Below are positions 45,340-55,299 of a DNA stretch of 64,000 bases, one piece after another. The position numbers were made by a program, and so were the translations under genes. The stretch spans positions 57,899-121,898 of the forward strand of contig JAIXOL010000025.1 of the NCBI GenBank assembly GCA_027486845.1, given 5' to 3'. Under the pieces are notes generated by a model that ran no database searches, was not told the origin of the DNA, and saw nothing but the letters and a program-made list of their open reading frames with translations. The DNA is from Cytophagaceae bacterium (GTDB lineage: Bacteria; Bacteroidota; Bacteroidia; Cytophagales; Spirosomataceae). Each line of letters starts with the position of its first letter. The stretch's first letter is position 1.

Positions 45340-45918
45340 CTATAATACTTTTTTCTCAATCAGCATGATTAAAATATGAATAATTTTTATATGAATTTCT
45401 TGAATTCGGTCGGCATACCCAAAGTGTTGAACTCTGATTTCTAAATCGGCCAATCCAGCAAGATTGCCACCATCTTTTCCAGATAAAATAACTACTTTCA
45501 TACCTTTTTTATGGGCAGCTTTAGTCGCATTGATAATATTTTTTGAGTTTCCACTTGTGCTGATTCCTAAAAGAATATCTCCTGCATTTCCTAAGCCTTC
45601 GATAAATCTTGAATAAATATAGTCGAAACCATAATCATTTCCAACACAAGATATATGGCTTGGATCAGAAATTGCAATGGCTGCCAATGATTCACGGTTT
45701 TCACGGTAGCGACCTGAAAGTTCTTCTGAAAAGTGCATAGCGTCACAGTGTGAGCCTCCATTACCACATGAGATTATTTTTTTACCATTTTTAATGGCTT
45801 CAGACATTAAATTTGCAACTTTTTCAATATTTTTTAAATTTTCTTCTGAACCTATAAAATCATTTAACACTTTTTGGGCTTCTTGAAGTTCGGCAAGTAT
45901 TTCGATGTAATTTTTCAT
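45340..45918 (-). CDS. gmhA: Sedoheptulose-7-phosphate isomerase (GmhA family)
   Basis: The enzyme has 192 residues and a SIS-domain fold: [26 protein letters not shown], then [40 protein letters not shown] and [19 protein letters not shown]. The segment CGNGGS...HF-EEL with the Zn/active-site His and Glu residues matches GmhA, which converts sedoheptulose 7-phosphate to D-glycero-D-manno-heptose 7-phosphate. It lies between two GT4 genes with gaps of 5 bp on each side. HldE and GmhB are not in the window, so the rest of the heptose pathway must be elsewhere. This suggests a heptose or heptose-derived residue in the glycan. Confidence 0.92.
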   Translation of the reverse strand: MKNYIEILAELQEAQKVLNDFIGSEENLKNIEKVANLMSEAIKNGKKIISCGNGGSHCDAMHFSEELSGRYRENRESLAAIAISDPSHISCVGNDYGFDYIYSRFIEGLGNAGDILLGISTSGNSKNIINATKAAHKKGMKVVILSGKDGGNLAGLADLEIRVQHFGYADRIQEIHIKIIHILIMLIEKKVL

Positions 45919-45923
45919 TTTTT

Positions 45924-47024
45924 TTAATCAAAAATCGAGTCCCAATTCCTAATTTGATTTTGAATATCAAAGGTCAGTGCTCTATTTTTTAGTTTTTCTT
46001 TATCAATAATCAATGTTTTATTTTGAACTTGAATCATTGCCTCTGCTAAATCTTTTGGATTAAAACTATCGACACTTTTTCCCATACCTTCTTGCACAAA
46101 TTCTGAAATACCTCCTGAATTATACCCAACAATTGGCTTTTCGAGATAAGCAGCCTCTATCATTACTAATGGAAATGGATCTTCTTTAGCAGTTAGCACG
46201 AAACCATTAGCAATATTAAGATAATCGTAATATTCATCAGATTTTTCACCAACTTCGATAAAATTTAGGTTTTCGAGCTTAGTCCTTTGACGGAGATAAT
46301 GTAGGACACCTGTTTGTTTTACACTTCCGAGCCAAGCTATATACGTATTTGGAGGTAAAAACTGAAATAAATCACAAACAGTATCATAACCTTTACGTAG
46401 ATTCATCGAACCAGACATTATCCAAATAAAAGCATCATTAGGTATGTTGAGTTTTTTACGGATAGTTTCAGCAGGTATCTTTAACGTAATTGTCTGAGCA
46501 TCAATAAATGAATGTAATAGGAATGTATTTTTATAACCCATTTCTTGCACTCGTTTTTCGACAATTGAGGAGCAACAAATAATTCTGTCGGCATTATCAA
46601 ACTGAAACTTAAAATCATTGTAATGGATTTCGTCATAAATACTTACCAATTCATGTACGTGCAAATCATAAGGAACTTTAAATTTTGCCGCTAATCGGGC
46701 AAATTGCGGCATTGTGAGGGTATTTAGATACCAACGGTCTGCCTTAATTTGCTTCTGAATATTGATTAATTTCTTTTCTTCTGGTGTAATTTTGAAAAAT
46801 TTATGATAGATACCTTCATAGATTTTATATAGAAATCCATCCTTAGCAGTATTCATAAAGGTTTGGTCAGCCGTTGAGCATTTGGCGAAAAGATCACCGT
46901 TTTTGCGAGAGTAAATAGCAGTTTTTATTTTTCCTGAAAGATGTTTGAGCAAATACCATAACAGCATTTCCGAACCTGTTCGTCCGCCTGTAGGAGTGAT
47001 AAAAAGAACTGATTTTTTACTCAT
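45924..47024 (-). CDS. GT4-family glycosyltransferase
   Basis: The protein has 366 residues. The N-terminus reads [20 protein letters not shown] with an acceptor-side loop. The donor half has [32 protein letters not shown] and the E-x7-E motif [20 protein letters not shown], followed by [12 protein letters not shown]. It is a paralogue of the GT4 at 44171. It is the upstream partner of gmhA (5-bp gap). Substrates are unknown; the position suggests it may transfer a heptose-related sugar, but that is inference from context only. Confidence 0.9.
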   Translation of the reverse strand: MSKKSVLFITPTGGRTGSEMLLWYLLKHLSGKIKTAIYSRKNGDLFAKCSTADQTFMNTAKDGFLYKIYEGIYHKFFKITPEEKKLINIQKQIKADRWYLNTLTMPQFARLAAKFKVPYDLHVHELVSIYDEIHYNDFKFQFDNADRIICCSSIVEKRVQEMGYKNTFLLHSFIDAQTITLKIPAETIRKKLNIPNDAFIWIMSGSMNLRKGYDTVCDLFQFLPPNTYIAWLGSVKQTGVLHYLRQRTKLENLNFIEVGEKSDEYYDYLNIANGFVLTAKEDPFPLVMIEAAYLEKPIVGYNSGGISEFVQEGMGKSVDSFNPKDLAEAMIQVQNKTLIIDKEKLKNRALTFDIQNQIRNWDSIFD

Positions 47025-47141
47025 TTATTAGTTTTGTTATTTGTTACGGGTTTGTTGGGAGATTGCTTTCTGATTATTTAATATATTAGTTAATTAGAAA
47101 CCGGTTTTTGTTGACTAAGAACAAGCAACGAACTAAATAAA

Positions 47142-48119
47142 TTAACTAAGCTTATAAAACGTTGGTTTTTTTAATAAAATATTCCAAAAATATTTAGAGA
47201 ATACCCCAATCATTTTGGCAAATTTCTTTTGATTTTCAAGTTCTAAGAATGGATTTTTTAATTTTATTAAATTTGAAACTATTTTCATCAAGAAAAAAGT
47301 AGGAATCCAAATCCAATAGTGAAGCATTAATAGAAAATAATACAAAGCTCCAAATTGTTTACGAATCCAAACTAAATTTGAAAGCTGAATTTGATGGTCA
47401 AAACGATTGAAATAAGTATATTTTTTAGCTTCTTCATAGCGTTCGGGCTTGCTTCCCCATTCTTCATGGATGATATTACAATCTTTAAAAACCAATAATT
47501 TCCCGAGTTTTCCGAGCCTATATCCCCATTCTGTATCTTCGCCATATAAGAAAAATTCTTCATCAAGTCCGCCTGTTTTTTCAAAACCTTCTCTTTTGAC
47601 CATCAAAAATGCCGCCGCAATATAATCTACTTGTTCAGGGTCTTCATATTGAGTTTGACTAATAAGGTAATTTAAGAAATTACGAAACTTTGGTGGAACA
47701 ATCCAAAAATCACGACGAAAGGTGAATGTATGATAAAATTTCCGAGGACTTAAATCTGGAAAAACTTGATAAGCTCCACCCGCAATCGAATCAGGACGAG
47801 CTTCGAGTTTTTCAACACATAAGTCAATTACTGGCTCGTATAATTTGGTGTCTGAATTTAAAAGTAGGAGATATTTGCCTTTTGCAATACGCATTCCAGC
47901 ATTATTGGCACGAGCAAAACCTGCGTTATAATTCATTGATAACCAGATAGTTTCTGGAAAGAATGATTTTGTGTAAGCTTCATCATCACCTTTTGAGGAA
48001 TTATCAACCACAATTACCTCATAGCTTACTTGTGTAGTAAATTGATTGATTGTTTTGATACACTCAACAATCAATTCTGGCGTTCGATAATTGACAATTA
48101 TGATAGAAACAGTTACCAA
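47142..48119 (-). CDS. GT2-family glycosyltransferase (rhamnosyltransferase-like)
   Basis: The frame gives 325 residues from a TTG start; the frame stays open for eight codons upstream without ATG or GTG, and the family normally starts just before VSIIIVNY. GT-A motifs are VSIIIVNYRTPELIVECIKT, YEVIVVDNSS, NYNAGFARANNAGMRIAKGK, LLLNSDTKLY and GGLDEEFFLYGEDTEWGYRL. A C-terminal hydrophobic stretch (YYFLLMLHYWIWIPTFFLMK) suggests membrane association. It resembles WbbL-type rhamnosyltransferases. It is 24 bp downstream of the aminotransferase gene. Confidence 0.88.
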   Translation of the reverse strand: MVTVSIIIVNYRTPELIVECIKTINQFTTQVSYEVIVVDNSSKGDDEAYTKSFFPETIWLSMNYNAGFARANNAGMRIAKGKYLLLLNSDTKLYEPVIDLCVEKLEARPDSIAGGAYQVFPDLSPRKFYHTFTFRRDFWIVPPKFRNFLNYLISQTQYEDPEQVDYIAAAFLMVKREGFEKTGGLDEEFFLYGEDTEWGYRLGKLGKLLVFKDCNIIHEEWGSKPERYEEAKKYTYFNRFDHQIQLSNLVWIRKQFGALYYFLLMLHYWIWIPTFFLMKIVSNLIKLKNPFLELENQKKFAKMIGVFSKYFWNILLKKPTFYKLS

Positions 48120-48143
48120 AGGAAACTTAGATTTAAGTGTTAC

Positions 48144-49223
48144 TCAAAGATTTTTGTTGATGATACTCACAATCAGTTCGACATCTTCCAATGCCAAATC
48201 ATAATAAAGTGGCAAAGATAATGCTCTTTGGGCAATGTTTTCTGAAATTGGGCAAGGATTATAAAAATCTAAGTATGGTAATTTGTTAAGCGATGGGTAA
48301 AAATATCTTCTTGGAGTAATATCTTTCTTTTTTAGGGCTTCGGTAACTTGCAAAAGTTTGGCTTCGGTTGCAAAAAGTACTGGATAATAGGCATAATTAT
48401 AATCAAATCCTTCAATATTATTTGTTGGGCGACTTAATTTTCCCCAATTTAATAATGCATCATATTTTTCTGAAATTATTTTACGATTATTGATAATGTC
48501 AGCTACTTTTGGTAAATTACAGAGCCCCATCGCCGCATGAAACTCAGAGTTTTTACCGTTGATACCCATCGTGTAGTAGTCATCATTTTTATGACCAAAA
48601 CTACGATAAAGTTCAAGTTTTTTATTCAAATTATTATCATTAGAAACAATACAACCACCTTCAATACTATGAAAAACTTTAGTCGCATGAAAACTACAGG
48701 TTGTGATGTCACCAAAAGAAAGAACTGATTTGCCTTTATAATTAGCTCCAAATCCGTGAGCTCCATCATAGATAACTTTGAGGTTATATTTTTTAGCAAT
48801 TGATTCAATTTTTTCAATATTACATGGGCGACCGTAAACGTGTGTAGCCATGATTGCCGATGTCTTTTCTGTAATGGCAGCTTCAATCAAATCGGCATTG
48901 ATGTTGTAGGTTTGAACTTCAATATCAACAAAAACTGGCTGAAGGTTTTCCCATAAAATAGAGGTAGTTGTGGCACAGTAAGAAAAAGGTGTAGTAATAA
49001 TTTCTCCCGTAAGATTTAGTGCTTTGAGTGCAATTTGAATGGCAATCGTGCCATTTCCTACAAAAAGTAAGTTTTCAATATTTAAATATTCTTTTAATTG
49101 CCCTTCTAGTTTTCTAACTAAGGGGCCATTATTGGTAAGCCACGTGTTTTCCCAAATACCTTTAATAATTTCTTGGTATTCTTCAATTGGAGGTAAAAAA
49201 GATTTTGTTACGTTTATGGCCAC
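48144..49223 (-). CDS. DegT/DnrJ/EryC1-family sugar aminotransferase
   Basis: The enzyme has 359 residues from a GTG start; no ATG is near. PLP-enzyme features are TTPFSYCATTTSILWENLQP, the aspartate in VIYDGAHGFGANY and the Schiff-base Lys in CSFHATKVFHSIEGG. It transfers an amino group to a nucleotide-linked keto-sugar, as in viosamine (VioA) or related 4-amino-sugar synthesis. The sugar-specific ketoreductases or dehydratases are not here, so the exact product is unknown. The presence of this gene in the export cluster indicates an amino-dideoxy sugar in the polysaccharide. Confidence 0.92.
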   Translation of the reverse strand: MAINVTKSFLPPIEEYQEIIKGIWENTWLTNNGPLVRKLEGQLKEYLNIENLLFVGNGTIAIQIALKALNLTGEIITTPFSYCATTTSILWENLQPVFVDIEVQTYNINADLIEAAITEKTSAIMATHVYGRPCNIEKIESIAKKYNLKVIYDGAHGFGANYKGKSVLSFGDITTCSFHATKVFHSIEGGCIVSNDNNLNKKLELYRSFGHKNDDYYTMGINGKNSEFHAAMGLCNLPKVADIINNRKIISEKYDALLNWGKLSRPTNNIEGFDYNYAYYPVLFATEAKLLQVTEALKKKDITPRRYFYPSLNKLPYLDFYNPCPISENIAQRALSLPLYYDLALEDVELIVSIINKNL

Positions 49224-49291
49224 TTTTTCAATTATCAGAAAACAATTATCAATTATTAATTAGTCAATCGGTCGAAGCCTGCTATCAATTT

Positions 49292-50536
49292 TTATATTAA
49301 ACCATCAACCTTCCATGTTTTTACTGGAATATTGATTGGTCGTACTGCTCCTGGCCATTTGCCGTACCAGTTTGTTCCTTCTCGCCAGTCGGCTACATCG
49401 AAACTTATGGCATCTTCCATGAAATAAATAGGGTCGGCTGTATCTTTTACAATCATTGCCGAAATATAATAAGAACCATCATTTAAGAAGTTTGCTGGAA
49501 TTTCAAGCATACCCTTAATCAATCCTTTCGAGAAAGTTTTGGCTTGGCTACCAACATTAAATACACATTCACCTGTCATATTATATAAAAATATGCTCAA
49601 GTTTAAATGTGCTGATTCGAGCATATTCCAAAACTCAATATTTATCTTCAGTGGCGTTCGAACATCAATATTTTTACTGCCATTTACAAATTCAGGTATA
49701 ACCTCAATATTTTTAATTCTAACTTGGTCGTTGCCTGGAGCGTTATCAGGTGTTTCCCAGTTTTGTTGAAGTTGGAATTTTGAGATACTTGTCATGTAAT
49801 CGTGAAGGACTTCACCAACCTCACCATATTTTATTAAACTTCCTTTTTGTAAAAATGCTGCTTTATTACAAAGACCTTGAATGGCGGTTGAGTTATGACT
49901 CACAAACAAAATCGTACGTCCACTACTTGAAACATCTTTCATTTTGCCTAGGCATTTTTTCTGAAATTCAGAATCACCAACAGCCAAAACTTCATCAACG
50001 ATTAAGATTTCAGGTTCAAGGTGAGCAGCAATTGCAAATCCCAATCGCACGTACATTCCTGATGAGTAGCGTTTTACAGGAGTATCCAAAAATTTTTCTA
50101 TTCCTGCAAAACTTACAATTTCGTCAAATTGGCGTTTAATTTCTTGTTGTTTCATTCCCAAAATCGCCCCATTGAGAAAAATGTTTTCTCGTCCAGTTAG
50201 GTCGGGGTGAAAACCTGTTCCAACTTCGAGTAGGCTTGCCATTCGACCATTCACATTTACTTGTCCGCTGGTTGGTTCGGTAATTCTACTTAAAATTTTC
50301 AGTAAAGTCGATTTTCCGGCACCATTTGAACCAACGATTCCGATACGGTCGCCTTGCTCAATATCGAAACTTACATTTTGTAAAGCCCAAAAAACTTCTT
50401 TAGTTTCTTCCTCGTCTTTTGAAGTAAAAAGTTCACCTAAAAATCCAGAAACACTTTCCTTCAGATTTTGGTATTTTTTCTTTTTATGACTTAGTATATA
50501 TTTTTTTGAAATATTTTCAATCGAAATTGCTTTCAT
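49292..50536 (-). CDS. Polysaccharide ABC exporter ATPase with carbohydrate-binding tail (Wzt-like)
   Basis: The protein has 414 residues. The ATPase domain (about 1-245) has Walker A GIVGSNGAGKSTLLKIL, signature KRYSSGMYVRLGFAIAAHLE and Walker B EILIVDEVLAVGDSEF. The remaining 160 residues form a beta-rich Wzt C-terminal domain (NIEFWNMLESAHLNLSIFLY, WYGKWPGAVRPINIPVKTW) that in O9-type systems recognises the end of the finished glycan. It pairs with the permease 83 bp upstream. Together they move lipid-linked polysaccharide across the inner membrane. The wzt symbol is withheld because the glycan type is unknown. Confidence 0.94.
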   Translation of the reverse strand: MKAISIENISKKYILSHKKKKYQNLKESVSGFLGELFTSKDEEETKEVFWALQNVSFDIEQGDRIGIVGSNGAGKSTLLKILSRITEPTSGQVNVNGRMASLLEVGTGFHPDLTGRENIFLNGAILGMKQQEIKRQFDEIVSFAGIEKFLDTPVKRYSSGMYVRLGFAIAAHLEPEILIVDEVLAVGDSEFQKKCLGKMKDVSSSGRTILFVSHNSTAIQGLCNKAAFLQKGSLIKYGEVGEVLHDYMTSISKFQLQQNWETPDNAPGNDQVRIKNIEVIPEFVNGSKNIDVRTPLKINIEFWNMLESAHLNLSIFLYNMTGECVFNVGSQAKTFSKGLIKGMLEIPANFLNDGSYYISAMIVKDTADPIYFMEDAISFDVADWREGTNWYGKWPGAVRPINIPVKTWKVDGLI

Positions 50537-50619
50537 TATTTTGCAAAAAGCTGCTAGCGTTTAACTAATAGCATAAAAATGTAAAGGAAACAGCTAATAG
50601 CTTAATGCTAATCGCTAAT

Positions 50620-51450
50620 TTATAGATGGTCAACGAATGAGTTTTCGTTTTTACGAAAAAACCATATCGAAAACAATACTGATATTGTTACAAAGATGAG
50701 CATTGGTATAAAACTTGTCCAATTAAATTCGGCGAAATCTCCTAATAAACACCAACGCATACCATCAATTGCACCAGCTACAGGGTTTAAATTATATATT
50801 GGATACCACCATTCGTTTTTAACTCGTTCGCTTGAGTAGGCAACTGGTGAAATAAAATATCCGAATTGAACTACAAATGGGATAATTTGAGCAATATCTC
50901 TATATTTAACATTTAAGACTGAAGCAAAAAGCCCCGAACCAAAAGCTGCTAAATAAGCCAAAATTAAAAAGATTGGTGCAAGGAAAATCTGCCAACCTGG
51001 TACAAAATTGTAGTATATACAAAAAACAATGAACATTACAAAAGCAATCATCGCATCGAGTAAACCTACTAGAAGCGAACTAAAAGGTATGATTATTCTT
51101 GGGAAATAAACTTTTGAAACCAAGTTTCCGTTTCCAACAATACTATTACTGATTTGAGAAAGCGATTGCGAAAAAAACAACCAAATGATCACTCCTGGAA
51201 TAACAACTAACATATACGGTATGCTTGAATCCTGTTCTAGTTTTGCAATTTTTCCAAAAGCAAAAACCATTACCATTGCTGTCATTAATGGTCTGATAAC
51301 CCCCCATGCTACACCCAAAACAGTTTGTTTGTAACGAACCATTACATCTCTTTTACCGAGAATCAAGAATAATTCTCTTTGTCGCCAAACTTCTCTCCAA
51401 TAATTCAAAGCAGATTTGCCTGCTTTGATAACTACTTCGTTTCTTTCCAT
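50620..51450 (-). CDS. Polysaccharide ABC exporter permease (Wzm-like)
   Basis: The protein has 276 residues with six helices of the ABC-2 type. Family segments are LILGKRDVMVRYKQTVLGVAW at the cytoplasmic N-terminus, MLVVIPGVIIWLFFSQSL, VYFPRIIIPFSSLLVGLLD, LNVKYRDIAQIIPFVVQFGY and YNLNPVAGAIDGMRW. It forms the channel with the Wzt-like ATPase encoded downstream. The 83-bp spacer between them is filled by AGCTAATAGC / GCTAATCGCT-like inverted words. The upstream neighbour is the chain-length protein, 60 bp away. Confidence 0.94.
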   Translation of the reverse strand: MERNEVVIKAGKSALNYWREVWRQRELFLILGKRDVMVRYKQTVLGVAWGVIRPLMTAMVMVFAFGKIAKLEQDSSIPYMLVVIPGVIIWLFFSQSLSQISNSIVGNGNLVSKVYFPRIIIPFSSLLVGLLDAMIAFVMFIVFCIYYNFVPGWQIFLAPIFLILAYLAAFGSGLFASVLNVKYRDIAQIIPFVVQFGYFISPVAYSSERVKNEWWYPIYNLNPVAGAIDGMRWCLLGDFAEFNWTSFIPMLIFVTISVLFSIWFFRKNENSFVDHL

Positions 51451-51510
51451 TTATTAATAACCTTCGAAATAGAAGGAAAAAACTTATTTTATAAATTCTA
51501 ACCGACTAAA

Positions 51511-52602
51511 TCAACTCATCAATTCTTGATAAGATTTTCGCATGATAATAAAAATTAAACACAAAAAGAAACCTACGAAAGCCCCTGTTTGAGTATTTCC
51601 CCCTACAGTATAAGTGCGTTGTAAGAGAGGGAGTCGCACAGGCTGTAATACAGTAAAAAGTGGGGTCACGTTGATTAACTGCATTTTTAATTGTTCAACG
51701 GCGGCCAACTGCTGATAATATTGATTTGAAACATAATTATTACTTCGATTCAATTGCATAGTTCTCATTGGTGCAGTTGGGTCAATTGCGTTTTGATTTT
51801 GGAACTGGGTATTGGCCAATTGGCGGTCTGTTGAACTTAGTTTTACTTCTAATTCATACAAACGACGCATCTGTATATTGTAAATTTCTCTTGTTTTTTG
51901 AGTTCGAACTTCTATGTAAAACTCTTTAAGAGTTTTTAAAAGAGTTTCTAACCAAACTTGAGTCAAATATTCACTGTTCGTAGTGGCTGAAAGTACCATT
52001 ATTGAGCCCATTTTATCAAGTGGTTGAAGTGTCGTTTGGGCTTCAAGTTTTTCATAAATTGTAGACAATAAAATGTTTTCATCTTTAGTGAAATTATTGA
52101 CTGGTTTTGACTGAAAACGGTATTTAATTGATTTGAAATCAGGTTCGTGTAGTAAGTCACCGCCCCATTCTTTTTTTGCAATATCACTACTGTCTTTATA
52201 AAAATTTATAAAAAGAGTTTTCTTGCCACCAATCAAAACTTCTTGCATTAAAGCTTTTTCATAAAGTGTTTTTGAAGAAATAAAAAGACCAAGGTTTCCG
52301 CCACTAAATAAATCATTTGAAGCTGCACCCATGCCCATGCCGAAAGCTCCTGCAAGGCCACCAAATCCACCCATGGCCATTTGTTGACCTCCACCAGTTT
52401 CTAAATTAAATTGAATTTCGCCAGTGTAATCAGTATCTTTTAATTCCTTAACATCTAGTAGAATACTAATGAGCGTGCCAAGAGAAATACTAATTAGAAG
52501 TAATCTCCATTCGTTGCTAATTAGTTTAAATACACCAATAACCTTCTTGATTAAATCTTTGGTGTTTATTTGCTCTTCTTGTATGGTTTGATAATCTGCC
52601 AT
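51511..52602 (-). CDS. Wzz/PCP-type chain-length determinant without kinase domain
   Basis: The protein has 363 residues. Two helices flank a periplasmic domain: LLLISISLGTLISILLDV near 33 and AFVGFFLCLIFIIM near the C-terminus. The N-terminal WzzB-like domain follows the first helix, and a coiled-coil region (RTQKTREIYNIQMRRLYELE) precedes the second. Between residues about 68-100 is an unusual Gly/Met/Ala-rich segment (QQMAMGGFGGLAGAFGMGMG). There is no C-terminal tyrosine kinase, which fits use with an ABC exporter or a separate kinase. It should set chain length and link the inner-membrane exporter to the outer-membrane SLBB protein encoded upstream. Confidence 0.88.
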   Translation of the reverse strand: MADYQTIQEEQINTKDLIKKVIGVFKLISNEWRLLLISISLGTLISILLDVKELKDTDYTGEIQFNLETGGGQQMAMGGFGGLAGAFGMGMGAASNDLFSGGNLGLFISSKTLYEKALMQEVLIGGKKTLFINFYKDSSDIAKKEWGGDLLHEPDFKSIKYRFQSKPVNNFTKDENILLSTIYEKLEAQTTLQPLDKMGSIMVLSATTNSEYLTQVWLETLLKTLKEFYIEVRTQKTREIYNIQMRRLYELEVKLSSTDRQLANTQFQNQNAIDPTAPMRTMQLNRSNNYVSNQYYQQLAAVEQLKMQLINVTPLFTVLQPVRLPLLQRTYTVGGNTQTGAFVGFFLCLIFIIMRKSYQELMS

Positions 52603-52640
52603 TTTGCTTTTTTAGAATTTTAAATTACTAAGACTTTCAA

Positions 52641-55121
52641 TTATTTACTTAACTGAAAAATAGCTAATACACTTAAAAATGCTGTCATAGTACCTGCAAT
52701 TGTTGCAAATAAACCTTGTACTTGAGCAATTTGTTGTTGAGCTGTAACTGTTTTTTGTGGAATAATTATCTCTGAACCTGGAGCGACCGTTGGATAAATA
52801 TTTACAAATAAAACTCTACGAGTTCTATCCACCGAACCATTAGCATATAAAATATATGATTTACTTTTCAATGATCTTTTTGTAAATCCACCAGCATTCG
52901 ATATATAATCAATAAAGCTTTTTTCATTTAGATACTTTATTGTAGTCGGATAAAGTACTTCGCCTTGTACACGTACTGTTTCAAGTCTTTTCGGTATTCT
53001 AATAATGTCCCCATCTTGTAAAATCATATCTTCATCTGAGCCCGGATTTTGCATGATTTTTGTTAGATTAATTCCAATTGAAGAAACTGTTGTAGCATTT
53101 ATATCTTCTACTTCAACCGCCTGATTATCCCTAACACTATTTGATATCTCAGTAATCGCTTTTCTTCGTTGTGCAAGCTCTATTTCGCTTAACTGAATTT
53201 GTCTAACCAAAGTTGCTCCTTCTAAATATGCCTGTGGACTTAAACCTCCAGACCGCTCAATTAAATCCGAAATTTTTTCGGTTTTACTTTTTATGCCATA
53301 TGTTGCAGGGAAAATAACTTCACCTTGAATTTCGGCAAAAGTTTGCTCAATATAATTAGGTGAACGACGAATAAAAATTTCGTCGAAAGGATATAGAACA
53401 AATTTATTCCCTGTTAAATCAACTTTAAGGTCTGAATTGATACTAAATGTGTAAGTATCAGAAATTTGAGCGTTTGTAGCAGTTGGGTCAACATTTCTTT
53501 TGCGACGCACAACTTCAACTCTTGACAATGATGCCGACTCAGACAAACCACCAATTTTTACTAATACATCCTCAATAGTCATGTTTCTCACAAACGGAAT
53601 TTCTATACCATCAACACCTGCTGCATTATTTACTGCACCTTGAATTCTTACATAAGCAGGTTCGGTTAAGTCGAATATCGATGGAATTGTTATGACATCT
53701 TCACGTTTTAAAACTACATCAGCTGTTTTGCCAGTAATAATATCGTCATAATTAACAGCAATATTTTCAACAATCATATTTTCCCGGGTTCTGATTATTG
53801 ATATTCTACCTATCAATGCCTCACCTTTAAGACCTTCAGCAGATTTGATAAGTTGTGTAAGAGTTGGACTAGTTTCTAACGAATATTCACCCGGACGAAA
53901 AATTGCACCGTTTATTGCAACCATGTTTTCGAAACGTTCTAGAACACGTTCAATTACCACCGAGTCGCCAGATTGCATTTTAAATGTTGCAAAATTAGCT
54001 TCCATCACATCCAAAAGTTTTCTTTCACGAGCTGTATTACGATATACTTTCAAGCGATGACTATAAGCATAAGGTGAAAATCCGCCTGCATATTCAATCA
54101 CTTTACTTAGCTTTTCGTCTTCTAAAAGCTCAAATAAACCTTCTCTTTTTGTATTTCCTTTTACTGCAACTCTTGAAGAGTAAGGTAAAACTTGAATAAT
54201 ATCTTGATCTTGTAAAATGATATTATTTTTTGTAAAACCATTCATTAGCAACTCATAAATATCAAATGTTGAAACGATTCTGTTGTTACGGATTATATTA
54301 ATTTTTCTGTATGTTCCAACTTCATTTGGGCCTCCACAAGCATACAAGGCATTTTGTACCGAAGATAATGAAGAAAGTGTATAGGTTCCAGGAGCGATTA
54401 CCTCGCCAGTAACAGTAACTTTGATACTTCTTATGTTTCCGAGTGTTACGTTCATAAAAGTATTAGCAGGAAAACCAGAAAAAGAGTTTAATCCGATATA
54501 AATTTTTGATAAACTGCTTTTTATTTTTTCTCTTGCTTGTTCTATTGTAGAACCTGCTAAGTATACGAGACCTACTTTTTCTAAATTGATATATCCATCA
54601 GCCGAAACAATTGGTTTATATAATGTCTGCGAATATCCATATACATCAATCAATAATTGGTCATTTGGACCTAAAATGTAATTGCTTGGTGTAGCAATAT
54701 TGCTTGCAGGTGTTGGGTCAAACTTTACTGTATTAAACAGATTATAACCAAATATTCTTCTTCTTAAAGTTGCTTTTGCTGCATCTTGATTGGCTTCCTC
54801 TTCACGGATAATTCGTAATGAATCTTCCTTGTTGATTGCTCTTTGGTCATTGGGTGCTCCTTGCACATTTCTTACAGCATTCGGATCATTGTTATTTAAA
54901 ACCCTATTTTTTGCGGGAAGTGGCATATTGGCTGCTCCTTGATTTGCGTTGCCATTATTGACAGGAACACCAGCTGGAATATTTGTTGGAAGATTGGCTG
55001 GAATCGCTGTTGGTCCAGTGGGGGTAGCAACTGGATTTTGTCCAAATGTTTTGCTGAAAATCAGTATAAAAAGCGTAAATTTGAAAAAAAATTGTGAAAA
55101 ACTAATCTTGTTCAATTTCAT
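52641..55121 (-). CDS. SLBB-repeat outer-membrane polysaccharide export protein (Wza-like)
   Basis: The protein has 826 residues from the ATG whose product starts KLNKISFSQFFFKFTLFILI, a good signal peptide; a longer frame would add 34 charged residues. A Pro/Asn/Gly-rich linker (PTAIPANLPTNIPAGVPVNN) precedes the poly-export domain (YILGPNDQLLIDVYGYSQTL). Then follow about six SLBB units, with typical strands such as IRSIKVTVTGEVIAPGTYTL, VRIQGAVNNAAGV and AEIQGEVIFPATYGI. A hydrophobic C-terminal helix ends the protein. It is the outer-membrane conduit for the glycan and the first gene of the export cluster. Confidence 0.93.
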   Translation of the reverse strand: MKLNKISFSQFFFKFTLFILIFSKTFGQNPVATPTGPTAIPANLPTNIPAGVPVNNGNANQGAANMPLPAKNRVLNNNDPNAVRNVQGAPNDQRAINKEDSLRIIREEEANQDAAKATLRRRIFGYNLFNTVKFDPTPASNIATPSNYILGPNDQLLIDVYGYSQTLYKPIVSADGYINLEKVGLVYLAGSTIEQAREKIKSSLSKIYIGLNSFSGFPANTFMNVTLGNIRSIKVTVTGEVIAPGTYTLSSLSSVQNALYACGGPNEVGTYRKINIIRNNRIVSTFDIYELLMNGFTKNNIILQDQDIIQVLPYSSRVAVKGNTKREGLFELLEDEKLSKVIEYAGGFSPYAYSHRLKVYRNTARERKLLDVMEANFATFKMQSGDSVVIERVLERFENMVAINGAIFRPGEYSLETSPTLTQLIKSAEGLKGEALIGRISIIRTRENMIVENIAVNYDDIITGKTADVVLKREDVITIPSIFDLTEPAYVRIQGAVNNAAGVDGIEIPFVRNMTIEDVLVKIGGLSESASLSRVEVVRRKRNVDPTATNAQISDTYTFSINSDLKVDLTGNKFVLYPFDEIFIRRSPNYIEQTFAEIQGEVIFPATYGIKSKTEKISDLIERSGGLSPQAYLEGATLVRQIQLSEIELAQRRKAITEISNSVRDNQAVEVEDINATTVSSIGINLTKIMQNPGSDEDMILQDGDIIRIPKRLETVRVQGEVLYPTTIKYLNEKSFIDYISNAGGFTKRSLKSKSYILYANGSVDRTRRVLFVNIYPTVAPGSEIIIPQKTVTAQQQIAQVQGLFATIAGTMTAFLSVLAIFQLSK

Positions 55122-55299
55122 ATCATTAACGTTATTTGTCAAATTCCTTTCTCTTTTGTTCTTTTGTCTAATAGAAAATTTATGCAAAGTAACACAAGAT
55201 TTTTTATTTTGTTGTTGTTTCATATTAAGTATGTATTAAAAAGAACTTTGAAATGCAAAGTAAATAATAAAACCTCAAATTACAAAATATTCAAAAAAA

